A stretch of 51,391 nucleotides of DNA, from NCBI GenBank assembly GCA_903864505.1, contig CAIPGC010000093.1, forward strand, positions 1 through 51,391, given 5' to 3'. Source of the stretch: an uncultured beta proteobacterium (GTDB lineage: Bacteria; Pseudomonadota; Gammaproteobacteria; Burkholderiales; Burkholderiaceae_C). The notes under the pieces were generated by a model. That model did no database searches, was not told the DNA's origin, and was given only the letters and a program-made list of their open reading frames with translations. Below, one piece after another: positions 18,140-26,003 of this stretch (its first letter is position 1; every line of letters begins with the position of its first letter). A program made the position numbers and the translations under genes.

Positions 18140-18586
18140 ATGGATCGTCCTGTGGCTATTCGTTGGAAAGATGCCTTCGATGTTGGAAACGCTGAAATTG
18201 ACCAGCAGCACCAAGAGATTTTCAATAAGGCGAATGCTTTCTTAGATGCAGTGGGCATTGCTGCACTGACAGAATATTCACTGGGCTTTTTTCAATATAC
18301 GCGAGATCACTTCAGTCTTGAAGAAGGTCTTATGCGCAGTATTGATTACCCCGCAATCGAAGTTCACATACAGCAACACAAAGAACTGGTGGAACGGCTT
18401 AACGAAGTTGCCGCGAATATCGGAGGCGACGATTTCTCGCACAGAGACTTGGAGTTGTTCCTAACCGATTGGCTGCTTGTTCACATAAGAATTTACGACA
18501 CCAAGCTGGCTTCGTACATCGCTCGCAAGCAGTCAGGTCTTCCACAATCGCCACAAGTTCAGGCATCCCAGCGCCAGCGGCAATAG
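18140..18586 (+). CDS. Bacteriohemerythrin
   Basis: Non-haem di-iron protein that binds oxygen reversibly; in bacteria it supplies or senses O2. All seven iron ligands of the family are visible: H24 (DQQHQE), H57 and E61 (DHFSLEE), H76 and H80 (HIQQH), H115 and D120 (HIRIYD). The single domain covers about residues 8-128, followed by a Gln-rich tail; there is no fused signalling domain. Length is 148. It lies alone in the lower-GC stretch after tRNA-Pro, so it is possibly acquired cargo. Confidence 0.92.
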   Translation: MDRPVAIRWKDAFDVGNAEIDQQHQEIFNKANAFLDAVGIAALTEYSLGFFQYTRDHFSLEEGLMRSIDYPAIEVHIQQHKELVERLNEVAANIGGDDFSHRDLELFLTDWLLVHIRIYDTKLASYIARKQSGLPQSPQVQASQRQRQ

Positions 18587-18766
18587 CTTCCATGACATGG
18601 TCAAATAGTTGGCTCCTGTAGCGCGTTTCAGCCTCTAGCCCATGGGCACCTTATCTCGACAATGAGCCGGTCTTCGCCTCGTAGGCCGTCCGATCGATTG
18701 GCTTCATGTCGGTTGCCGTATTGCACCCGCCACTGAGGCCGCGAGTTCCTCCCGAAATCATGATCC

Positions 18767-19060
18767 CTATAAAAGTCCACCAAACCCGGTCGTATTCGAA
18801 GAGATAAATTGACAGTTTCGTGACCAGCCCTCATCAGCATCACACTCATACAAACCAGCACCTCGGCATATTGCACAGACTAGCGAACGATAGCGTTGCA
18901 ACTCCTCCGATGTTGTGCTTGAACTCTCTGATGCGTTGTCTGCACCGGATCGAATGACTGCGAGCAATTCATTTTCCTCACCCATGTCGGGGTGGTTTCT
19001 GATGTGCTTACCGATGGCATCTGCCAACGTGTCTGCATCCTTACGGTCCCAATCGGTCAT
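18767..19060 (-). CDS. Small hypothetical protein with a cysteine cluster
   Basis: 97 residues, not recognised. Start ATG 19060 has a good GGAGA ribosome binding site five bases upstream, the main reason to call it. The N-terminal half is acidic and helical (MTDWDRKDADTLADAIGKH); the C-terminal half has CAIC and two more cysteines within about 20 residues (YRSLVCAICRGAGLYECDA), which could bind a metal. A 22-bp palindrome lies about 75 bases upstream. It sits in the sparse region after tRNA-Pro. The bases 18587-18766 beyond its end hold nothing I recognise. Confidence 0.45.
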   Translation of the reverse strand: MTDWDRKDADTLADAIGKHIRNHPDMGEENELLAVIRSGADNASESSSTTSEELQRYRSLVCAICRGAGLYECDADEGWSRNCQFISSNTTGFGGLL

Positions 19061-19787
19061 AGAATCTCCAGCGTGCAAGCGTGGGTACACCAAGCTATTG
19101 CTGAGGTCTATTGTGAACAAGTAAGAGGGGTTTGAATATCCCCCGTTCGGGGGATATGCCCAGTCAAAATTCAGAATTCCGACCGGGGTTTGGCCAGCAC
19201 GAAAGACATTCGACGGTGTTGGGTGCCAAGAATCAAAATGCGCGCCACATGGAATTAGGCGATGATCCGCACAAAAGAAGGCCCCGATGAATCGGAGCCA
19301 TAACCGCTCGCGCGGACCCTTGGAGTTTCACAATTGAATCGCGGTGGATTCAATTCCAGTGTAGATATCCAACCCGACAAGTATGCCTCGCAATGAGGGC
19401 GACTTGCCCACTATCTATCGCGTTATCCTATATCGCACCGACCTCAACCTACAGCATCCGCATGAGGGACAGCAACGTCGCCTAACTTCTGTTGCAGTTT
19501 TACACTTTCCAGCACCTCATTGGGTGCACAAAGAGTTTGTAGAAGTTTGATGCTGTAACTCGCAAGGTGTCTAGCGTGCGGAAGATACTAACCTTCCCAT
19601 TTTTCAGTCAGAACTGCTAACATTTGCCCACATAGTGATTTTGTTTGCGTCTTTTGAAACAAGGAACGCGACCTGCCGATTTTTCGGTGTTACGCGCAAA
19701 CGGGGGGGCAAATGGGGGGTAAAGCAATTTTTCAAGAACAGGAAGCCGGCATTCGTTCGGCTTTCCAGGCATCGCTCTGGGCACCGC
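19061..19787. other. Long non-coding stretch, probable mobile-element scar
   Basis: No gene I can support over about 730 bases. Contents: the palindrome at 19136-19157; a hairpin GGCCCCGAT/ATCGGAGCC (19281-19300 area); and two near-identical G-run units, GGGGGGCAAA and GGGGGGTAAA, separated by one T at 19703-19723. The frame of the following EAL gene stays open back to 19635, but that part has no protein-like character. Confidence 0.4.
19136..19157. repeat. Perfect 9-bp-arm palindrome
   Basis: ATATCCCCC (19136-19144), loop GTTC, GGGGGATAT (19149-19157). Very stable. It is not followed by a T run on the plus strand and lies upstream of the minus-strand small gene, so it is more likely an operator, a terminator remnant or an element end. 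Confidence 0.7.
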
Positions 19788-21011
19788 ATGACTGATGCTT
19801 TTGATCGGGAACACTTCGAAGGCAATGCGCTGGTTTTTCGGTGGGGCGATCCTGGCGATTCGGCTTATGTCATTGAGGATGGATGTGTGGAGGTGCTCGC
19901 AGGTGGGGCGCAAGATCACAAGCGCATCGCGATATTGACCGAGGGTGCCATGTTTGGTGAAGTAGCATTGCTCGATCGACAACCCCGAACGGCTGCAGTT
20001 CGGGCATTGGTGCCCACACGGCTGATTCGAATTGACCGGAGCCACGTCGAGCAAATGCTTTTGCGTTCCGATCCGGTGATTCAGTACCTGATGCGACTAT
20101 TGCTGGCACGGTTTCGTAGCACGCACGATGCGGCGGGCCTTCAGAAGCGCCAGTTGGTCGGTGCGGACGGTTCGGGTGCAACAACGCTGGAAGCGCAGGA
20201 CCTGCACCGTTCGGCGGTTCGCACTCTGTCGCTGGCGCAGGATCTGTCCGATGCCATTGACCGTGAGCAACTGGAGCTGTACTACCAACCGCTGATTTCG
20301 TTTGAGCATTTTTCACTGGCAGGTTTCGAGGCGCTAATTCGGTGGAATCACCCTACCTTGGGCCTGGTGAGTCCAATAGAATTCATTCCGTTGGCTGAAA
20401 AAACCGGCCTCATTCACCGCATTGGAAAATGGGTGCTACATCAGGCGGTGGCGGATTGGGCCGAGTTACGACCGTTTTGTGCAAGCGATGGCACCAGCAT
20501 TCCATTTGTCAGCATAAACCTGTCGGCGCCCGAACTCGCTGGAGGCAACGTTGTTCTCTCGGTGCAAGACTGTCTTGGCAAAGCCCACATGGATCCGAGA
20601 GAACTTCGCATTGAGCTTACCGAAACCATTGTGATTCAAAATATGGAGGCCGTTTCGACATCGCTCGTGCAACTGCGGGCTCTGGGCGTCGGAATTGCAC
20701 TGGATGACTTCGGCACCGGCTACGCTGGTTTGGACTATCTCCAGTCGTTGCCATTTACCTGCTTGAAAATTGACAAGACCTTTGTACAGCAAATCAACCA
20801 ATCTGAGCGAAGTGTGCACATCATCAAAGCGGCGCTGGAACTGGCACGCTCCATGGGGCTCACCACGATTGCGGAAGGGATTGAGACCGCGGAAATCGGC
20901 GCCCAGCTCGCCGCTATGGGGTGCAGTCATGCGCAAGGGTATTACTTTGGAAAGCCCATGCCAATCCAGGCGATTGGTGCCTGGCTATTGACGCATCAGG
21001 ATATGAATTAG
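19788..21011 (+). CDS. Cyclic-nucleotide-binding domain + EAL c-di-GMP phosphodiesterase
   Basis: Predicted to hydrolyse c-di-GMP under control of a cyclic nucleotide. N-terminal CRP-like cNMP domain at about residues 8-115 with an intact phosphate-binding cassette (FGEVALLDRQPRTAAVRA, 56-73). EAL domain at about 155-400 with every catalytic signature: EALIRW (181-186), SINLS, ELTE, DDFGTGY, KIDKTF, AEGIE and QGYYFGKP. There is no GGDEF domain, signal peptide or membrane segment, so it is cytoplasmic. Start ATG 19788 is where similarity begins, although the frame is open to 19635. The stop overlaps the convergent hydrolase gene by four bases. Direct coupling of cAMP or cGMP to c-di-GMP breakdown is inferred. 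Confidence 0.9.
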   Translation: MTDAFDREHFEGNALVFRWGDPGDSAYVIEDGCVEVLAGGAQDHKRIAILTEGAMFGEVALLDRQPRTAAVRALVPTRLIRIDRSHVEQMLLRSDPVIQYLMRLLLARFRSTHDAAGLQKRQLVGADGSGATTLEAQDLHRSAVRTLSLAQDLSDAIDREQLELYYQPLISFEHFSLAGFEALIRWNHPTLGLVSPIEFIPLAEKTGLIHRIGKWVLHQAVADWAELRPFCASDGTSIPFVSINLSAPELAGGNVVLSVQDCLGKAHMDPRELRIELTETIVIQNMEAVSTSLVQLRALGVGIALDDFGTGYAGLDYLQSLPFTCLKIDKTFVQQINQSERSVHIIKAALELARSMGLTTIAEGIETAEIGAQLAAMGCSHAQGYYFGKPMPIQAIGAWLLTHQDMN

Positions 21012-21703
21012 TCCACCCGTACGCTGATAGGCTGGAGACCGTCAATGCCGCCCTGTAATTGATCGCCCCGTGCTACGGCTCCTACGCCCTCCGGCGTGCC
21101 GGTAAAGATCAGATCACCGGGCTGCAACGTCCAGGCGATGGACAACTGCTCAATCGTTTCTGCGATGTTCCAGATCATCTTGGAGACCACGCTACGCTGG
21201 CGGTCCTGTCCATTGACCTGCACATAAATGGCCGCTTGCGCAATATTCGGGACCTGCCGGGCGGGCGTGATCGCGCCGATCGGGGCAGAGTGATCAAAAC
21301 CCTTGCTGATGGACCAGGGGCGGCCCAGCTTTTTCATGTCGTTCTGCAAGTCACGCCGCGTCATGTCCAGTCCCACGGCATAGCCGTAGATGTGATGGTG
21401 CGCATCTGCGGCCTTGATACGGCTGCCTCCAACCCCGATTGCTACCACCAGTTCAATTTCATGGTGCAGGTTGGTCGTCAGCGTGGGATAGGGCATAACA
21501 GCGGTTTGTCCCGCCGCGACCACCAACACAGCATCGGCCGGTTTCATGAAAAAGAAGGGTGCTTCGCGTCCGCTGTGGCCCATTTCCTTGGCGTGGTCTT
21601 CATAGTTGCGGCCTACGCAGTAAATGCGGTGCACCGGAAATGTATCGGATTGACCCTGGACGGGAACGCTGGGCTGCGTTGGAGGTGGAATGACGTAGGA
21701 CAT
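21008..21703 (-). CDS. Fumarylacetoacetate hydrolase (FAH)-fold enzyme
   Basis: Hydrolyses C-C bonds in acylpyruvates; closest in character to fumarylpyruvate or acylpyruvate hydrolases. Metal ligands are in HHEIELVVAIG (E-x-E) and the conserved VGRNYEDHAKEMG, FFFMKPADAV and TGTPEGVGAV stretches are all present. The 231 residues match the short FAH group. Start ATG 21703 has GGAGAA; the upstream extension to 21763 overlaps the next gene and is not protein-like. It lies 43 bases after a small ABM monooxygenase gene on the same strand. No other aromatic-degradation genes are nearby, so the natural pathway is not shown. Confidence 0.9.
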   Translation of the reverse strand: MSYVIPPPTQPSVPVQGQSDTFPVHRIYCVGRNYEDHAKEMGHSGREAPFFFMKPADAVLVVAAGQTAVMPYPTLTTNLHHEIELVVAIGVGGSRIKAADAHHHIYGYAVGLDMTRRDLQNDMKKLGRPWSISKGFDHSAPIGAITPARQVPNIAQAAIYVQVNGQDRQRSVVSKMIWNIAETIEQLSIAWTLQPGDLIFTGTPEGVGAVARGDQLQGGIDGLQPISVRVD

Positions 21704-21746
21704 TGCAAGGTTCTCCAGTAGATGTATGTAGTGCGTTGGCTTGCGG

Positions 21747-22049
21747 TCAGGCCGATTTTGCAACTAGGTCAAAGTGTTCCACCGCCGGGGGTCCGGCAAA
21801 GAACGGGCCGATGATGGCGCGCCATTGCGCAAACGCTTCCGACTGGCGAAAGTCTACCGTGTGGTTTTCAAGCGTGTCCCAGAATACCTGCAGCACGTAG
21901 CGTTCGGGGTTCTCAATTCCCTTGTTGACTTTGAAACCCTGAAAGCCTTTGGCGTGTCCGATGATGTCCCGTGCAGCACGGGCGATGGCCTCTTCAAAAG
22001 CCGCATTCTGGCCGGGCTGTATGCGTATGTCGGCAAGTTCAAGAATCAT
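21747..22049 (-). CDS. Antibiotic biosynthesis monooxygenase (ABM) superfamily protein
   Basis: Small dimeric ferredoxin-like alpha/beta barrel. The 100 residues start MILELADIRIQPGQ and contain the characteristic helix FEEAIARAARDIIGHAKGF and the VLQVFWDTLENHTVDFRQSE strand-helix. Family members range from quinol monooxygenases to YgiN- or haem-degrading-like proteins; there is no clear haem ligand. It is probably co-transcribed with the FAH-fold gene downstream, suggesting an oxidation-then-hydrolysis pair, which is inference. Confidence 0.85.
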   Translation of the reverse strand: MILELADIRIQPGQNAAFEEAIARAARDIIGHAKGFQGFKVNKGIENPERYVLQVFWDTLENHTVDFRQSEAFAQWRAIIGPFFAGPPAVEHFDLVAKSA

Positions 22050-22184
22050 GGAATGTCTCCGAAAGTATGAGTGGATCGATGCAGGAGGTGGCTATCGTAA
22101 CGGCGTGCGCGTTTGTGTGCCTTCTTTCCGGTTTATCCTCGCAGGCATGGAAATATTCCCTGCAACCCCGTCCGCTTTTCAGCC

Positions 22185-22979
22185 ATGAGTCAGATCCCCT
22201 GGAATGTGGACTGGTTGGTGCCGCAATGGCCCGCGCCTGCCGGAGTCAAGGCGCTGTGTACGACACGGACGGGTGGTGCATCGATGGGTGCCTATGCCAG
22301 TTTGAACCTGGGCACCCACGTGGGCGACAATGCACAACAGGTGCAATACAACCGGGCCATTGTGCGCTCTGCGCTGGGGGTCAACCCGGTATTCATGAAC
22401 CAGGTGCATGGCAACCATGTGCTGGAGTTGGAAACTGTCGACGAGATCGAGCTAACCGGGGATGGTGCCAGTACCCGCAGCCGCGGCATCGCGTGCACTG
22501 TCATGGTGGCGGATTGCCTTCCGGTCTTGCTGTGCGATGTGCAGGGCAAGCGCGTGGCCGCTGTACATGCAGGTTGGCGCGGTTTGGCGGGCACGCAGGG
22601 CGTGGGCGTATTGGACAAGGTTGTTGAACGATTTTTGCCTTCATCCCTCGGCGAATATGCGCAGCCAGCTACTGAAGTAATAGCGTGGCTGGGTCCTTGC
22701 ATCGGTCCGCAGGCGTTTGAAGTGGGGTCTGAAGTGCGTGAGGAATTTGTGAACCACCACGTTAGTGCAGCGCAATGCTTTTGTTCCCGGCCCGGTGGCA
22801 AGTGGCTGGCGGATCTGCCGGCCCTTGCGCGCCAGCGCCTGCAGGCGCTCGGTGTCAGTCGGGTCTATGGCAACGACGGAAGCGCGCAATGGTGTACGGT
22901 GGGCAACACTTCACGGTTTTTCTCGCACCGGCGTGACCGCATCACGGGTCGGCAGGCTGCCTGCATCTGGCTGGTGTGA
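22185..22979 (+). CDS. pgeF: Peptidoglycan editing factor PgeF (YfiH / laccase-domain)
   Basis: Multi-copper-oxidase-unrelated enzyme with a zinc/copper site. Homologues have been tied to purine nucleoside phosphorolysis and to removing wrong amino acids from peptidoglycan precursors. Metal ligands are visible: H75 (NQVHG), C111 (VADCLPVLL) and H128 (VHAGWRG), followed by WLGPCIGPQAFEVG. Length is 264. Start ATG 22185 fits the family; the frame is open to 22113. A copy of the 17-nt repeat is embedded at 22668-22684, encoding ATEVIA in a loop before WLGP. Its 3' end overlaps a convergent small membrane-protein gene by 69 bases. Confidence 0.93.
   Translation: MSQIPWNVDWLVPQWPAPAGVKALCTTRTGGASMGAYASLNLGTHVGDNAQQVQYNRAIVRSALGVNPVFMNQVHGNHVLELETVDEIELTGDGASTRSRGIACTVMVADCLPVLLCDVQGKRVAAVHAGWRGLAGTQGVGVLDKVVERFLPSSLGEYAQPATEVIAWLGPCIGPQAFEVGSEVREEFVNHHVSAAQCFCSRPGGKWLADLPALARQRLQALGVSRVYGNDGSAQWCTVGNTSRFFSHRRDRITGRQAACIWLV
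22668..22684. repeat. 17-nt interrupted palindrome, copy inside pgeF
   Basis: GCTACTGAAGTAATAGC, exact GCTA-N9-TAGC, in frame within pgeF just before the conserved WLGP motif. Confidence 0.55.
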
Positions 22980-23198
22980 TATGACCTCGTCGTGATTTTG
23001 CAGTTCAGCCGCTTCCCGTGCCCGGATGGCGCGTCGGCGCCCCGGAGTGCCCATGAAGTACAGCATCAAGGTGATCGGAAGCATGCCATAGAAAACAAAT
23101 GTGATGAACGCGCCCAACACGGTTCCCTGGGAATTGGTCGCTTCGGCAACGCTCATCATGAGCACGACGTACAGCCAGGCGATGGGGACGATGTACAT
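22911..23198 (-). CDS. Small two-helix membrane protein
   Basis: 95 residues, function unknown. Two hydrophobic segments, at about 2-17 (YIVPIAWLYVVLMMSV) and 27-49 (LGAFITFVFYGMLPITLML), are followed by a basic stretch (TPGRRRAIRAREAAEL) and a polar tail, so the C-terminus is probably cytoplasmic. It is antisense to the last 69 bases of pgeF, yet its N-terminal part lies outside pgeF and is clearly membrane-like, which supports it as real. Confidence 0.72.
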   Translation of the reverse strand: MYIVPIAWLYVVLMMSVAEATNSQGTVLGAFITFVFYGMLPITLMLYFMGTPGRRRAIRAREAAELQNHDEVISHQPDAGSLPTRDAVTPVREKP

Positions 23199-23294
23199 GG
23201 CAGTTTGGTTTTAGGGGGTATGTCAGGAAATCGTAGGCCTAAGCCTGAGATACTACGCGGTTAGACGAAATCTACAAAATGAGGTAACGGTGTG

Positions 23295-24995
23295 ATGCAG
23301 AACGCTCCCGATTTCTGGACCCAGGCGGCCCAACAAATGCAGCATTCCATGGGTGAGGGCTGGTCCAAGGCTTTGCAATCCATTCAAGGCCTGGGTCAGG
23401 CCAACAGCGGCACTGGAAAGGCCCCCGAAATCACTTTTTCGCCGGAAAAGCTGCAGGCATTGCAAAAGCAGTATCTGGAGGAGGCGCTGGGCCTGATGGG
23501 GCAGGGCTTCCATGCTCCCGCACTGGCCGACAAGCGTTTTGCCGATGCGGCATGGAGCGCCAACCCGGTGGCTGCCTATTCGGCCGCGGTGTACCTGCTC
23601 AATGCCCGTACCATGATGGGCCTGGCCGAGGCGGTGGAGGCAGATACCAAGACGCGCAACCGTGTTCGTTTTGCGGTGGAGCAGTGGGTTGCTGCGGCGG
23701 CGCCCAGCAACTTCATGGCGTTCAACGCCGAAGCGCAAAAGAAAGCTCTGGAAACCAAGGGTGAAAGCATTGCAAAGGGCATGCAGAACCTGGTGCACGA
23801 CATGCGCCAAGGTCATGTTTCGATGACCGACGAGAGCTTGTTCGAGGTGGGCAAGAACGTTGCGACCACCGAAGGCGCGGTGGTTTTTCAAAACGAGTAT
23901 TTCCAGCTCATCGAATACAAACCACTGACCGCCAAGGTCTATGAGAAGCCGTTCCTGATGGTGCCGCCGTGCATTAACAAATTCTACATACTCGATCTGC
24001 AGCCCGAAAACTCGGTTGTGCGCTACGCGGTAGAGCAGGGACACCGAACCTTTGTCGTGAGTTGGTGCAACCCCGACGAATCGATGGCCAAGGCCACCTG
24101 GGATGACTACATCCAGAACGCAGTCATCAAGGCGATTGCGGTGACCCAGGAAATTTCAGGTTCCGCGACCATCAATGCGTTGGGGTTCTGCGTTGGCGGA
24201 ACGATGCTGGGCACTGCCTTGGCTGTGCTCGCGGGGCGCGGTGAAAAGCCGGTAGCCAGTGCCACCTTCCTGACGACCTTCATGGACTTCTCCGACACCG
24301 GTATTCTGGATGTGTTCATTGACGAAGCGTTTGTGAAATACCGTGAAAATGAGCTTGGAAAAGGCGGTCTCATGAAGGGTCAGGACTTGGCTTCCACCTT
24401 CAGCTTCCTGCGTCCCAATGACCTGGTTTGGAACTACGTGGTGGGCAATTACCTCAAGGGCGAAACTCCGCCCCCGTTCGACCTGCTGTACTGGAATTCG
24501 GACAGCACCAACCTGCCAGGTCCCTACTACGCCTGGTACCTGCGCAACACGTATCTGGAAAACAACCTGATCAAACCGGGCAAGGCCGCGGTGTGCGGGC
24601 AGAAGGTGGATTTCAACAAAGTTGACATTCCCGTCTACATTTACGGCTCGCGTGAAGACCACATCGTTCCAATCAACGGCTCATACGCCTCCACCCAGGT
24701 GTTCCCGGGCAAGAAGCGCTTTGTGATGGGTGCTTCGGGCCACATCGCGGGCGTGATCAATCCGCCGGCGAAGAAAAAGCGCAGCCACTGGATTCGTGCC
24801 GATGGCAAATTGCCCAAGACCCACGCGCAGTGGCTCGAAGGGTCGGTCGAGCATGCGGGCAGTTGGTGGGGCGACTGGTCAGGGTGGCTCAAGACCCACG
24901 CCGGCAAGCAGATTGCCGCGCCCAGGACCTATGGCAAGGGAAAATACAAGGCCATTGAAGCGGCTCCGGGCAGTTACGTCAAAGTAAAGGCGTAG
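23295..24995 (+). CDS. phaC: Class I poly(3-hydroxyalkanoate) synthase
   Basis: Polymerises 3-hydroxyacyl-CoA into PHA storage granules. The catalytic triad is visible: C299 in the lipase-like box GFCVGG, D455 in SREDHIVP, and H483 in ASGHIAGVIN. The conserved LMVPPCINKFYILDLQPENS segment is present. The 566 residues match class I synthases, which need no PhaE or PhaR partner. GTG 23292 directly precedes ATG 23295 in frame; GAGG at 23281-23284 suits either. phaB follows after 143 bases, with no phaA in between. Confidence 0.97.
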   Translation: MQNAPDFWTQAAQQMQHSMGEGWSKALQSIQGLGQANSGTGKAPEITFSPEKLQALQKQYLEEALGLMGQGFHAPALADKRFADAAWSANPVAAYSAAVYLLNARTMMGLAEAVEADTKTRNRVRFAVEQWVAAAAPSNFMAFNAEAQKKALETKGESIAKGMQNLVHDMRQGHVSMTDESLFEVGKNVATTEGAVVFQNEYFQLIEYKPLTAKVYEKPFLMVPPCINKFYILDLQPENSVVRYAVEQGHRTFVVSWCNPDESMAKATWDDYIQNAVIKAIAVTQEISGSATINALGFCVGGTMLGTALAVLAGRGEKPVASATFLTTFMDFSDTGILDVFIDEAFVKYRENELGKGGLMKGQDLASTFSFLRPNDLVWNYVVGNYLKGETPPPFDLLYWNSDSTNLPGPYYAWYLRNTYLENNLIKPGKAAVCGQKVDFNKVDIPVYIYGSREDHIVPINGSYASTQVFPGKKRFVMGASGHIAGVINPPAKKKRSHWIRADGKLPKTHAQWLEGSVEHAGSWWGDWSGWLKTHAGKQIAAPRTYGKGKYKAIEAAPGSYVKVKA

Positions 24996-25096
24996 CGGTT
25001 CGGCATGGCTGCGTCGGGGGGGGGTATGGTTGTTGCCTTGACCATCGAGCGTTAAGTTATTTTTGGCCGTAAGAGCCCGTAAACAGGGCGCTGACA

Positions 25097-25113
25097 GCTA
25101 TTATTTTTGTAGT
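25097..25113. repeat. 17-nt interrupted palindrome, phaC-phaB gap
   Basis: GCTATTATTTTTGTAGT. It differs from the 11372 copy at only two of 17 positions. A short GCCC/GGGC hairpin lies just upstream. Confidence 0.65.
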
Positions 25114-25138
25114 AAGTAAAACCAACGAGGAGTTGAAT

Positions 25139-25876
25139 ATGAGTCAGAAAGTAGCGTATGTGACCGGTGGCATGGGTGGTATCGGTACCGCCATTTGCCA
25201 GCGCCTGAACAAAGACGGTTTCAAAGTGATCGCTGGTTGCGGCCCTACGCGCGACCATGTCAAGTGGATTGCCGAGCAGGCAGCCCTTGGTTTCACCTTT
25301 TATGCGTCGGTGGGCAATGTCGGCAGCTGGGAATCGACCGTGGAGGCCTTTACCAATGCCAAGCAGGAACACGGAGTCATTGACGTGCTGGTGAACAATG
25401 CCGGCATCACCCGCGACCGCGTGTTCCTGAAAATGACCCGCGAGGACTGGGATGCCGTGATCGACACCAACCTGAATTCCATGTTCAACGTAACCAAGCA
25501 GGTTGTGCCGGACATGGTGGAAAAGGGCTGGGGCCGCATCATTCAGATCTCCTCCGTCAATGGCAACAAGGGCCAGGCCGGTCAAACCAACTACTCCGCT
25601 GCCAAGGCCGGCATGCATGGCTTCTCGATGGCGCTGGCACAGGAAATGGCGACCAAGGGCGTGACGGTTAACACGGTGAGCCCTGGCTACATCGGTACCG
25701 ACATGGTCAAGGCCATCCGCGAGGATGTACTGGCCAAGATTGTGGCGACCGTGCCGGTGAAGCGCCTGGGCGAGCCCAGCGAAATTGCATCCATTGTGGC
25801 CTGGCTTGCCAGCGAAGAGGGTGGTTATGCCACCGGCGCAGACTTCTCGGTCAACGGTGGCCTGCACATGGGCTAA
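25139..25876 (+). CDS. phaB: Acetoacetyl-CoA reductase
   Basis: NADPH-dependent reduction of acetoacetyl-CoA to (R)-3-hydroxybutyryl-CoA, the precursor for PhaC. Short-chain dehydrogenase fold: cofactor motif TGGMGGIG (about 9-16), NNAGITRD, and the catalytic Ser with YSAAKAG (Tyr-x-x-x-Lys). The 245 residues are typical. Start ATG 25139 follows GAGGAG (25127-25132). It ends in a strong terminator at 25911. The beta-ketothiolase partner must be encoded elsewhere. Confidence 0.96.
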   Translation: MSQKVAYVTGGMGGIGTAICQRLNKDGFKVIAGCGPTRDHVKWIAEQAALGFTFYASVGNVGSWESTVEAFTNAKQEHGVIDVLVNNAGITRDRVFLKMTREDWDAVIDTNLNSMFNVTKQVVPDMVEKGWGRIIQISSVNGNKGQAGQTNYSAAKAGMHGFSMALAQEMATKGVTVNTVSPGYIGTDMVKAIREDVLAKIVATVPVKRLGEPSEIASIVAWLASEEGGYATGADFSVNGGLHMG

Positions 25877-25910
25877 CTGGCTCCGACTTCCGTTCGCAAG
25901 GAACCCAAAT

Positions 25911-25933
25911 AAACCCGCTTCGGCGGGTTTTTG
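25911..25933 (+). terminator. Rho-independent terminator after phaB
   Basis: AAACCCGC (25911-25918), tetraloop TTCG, GCGGGTTT (25923-25930), then TTG. Eight perfect pairs. Confidence 0.9.
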
Positions 25934-26003
25934 ATTTCTGCAACCGTGGTACTCTCAAACCATGTTGGTATCAAATGCGCTTCGCAAAAGTGCATAAATA
26001 TTT

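Noticed and set aside
19635-19787. Extension of the EAL protein to an upstream ATG
   Set aside because: The added 51 residues have no domain character and include the G-run repeat; the cNMP domain starts after 19788.
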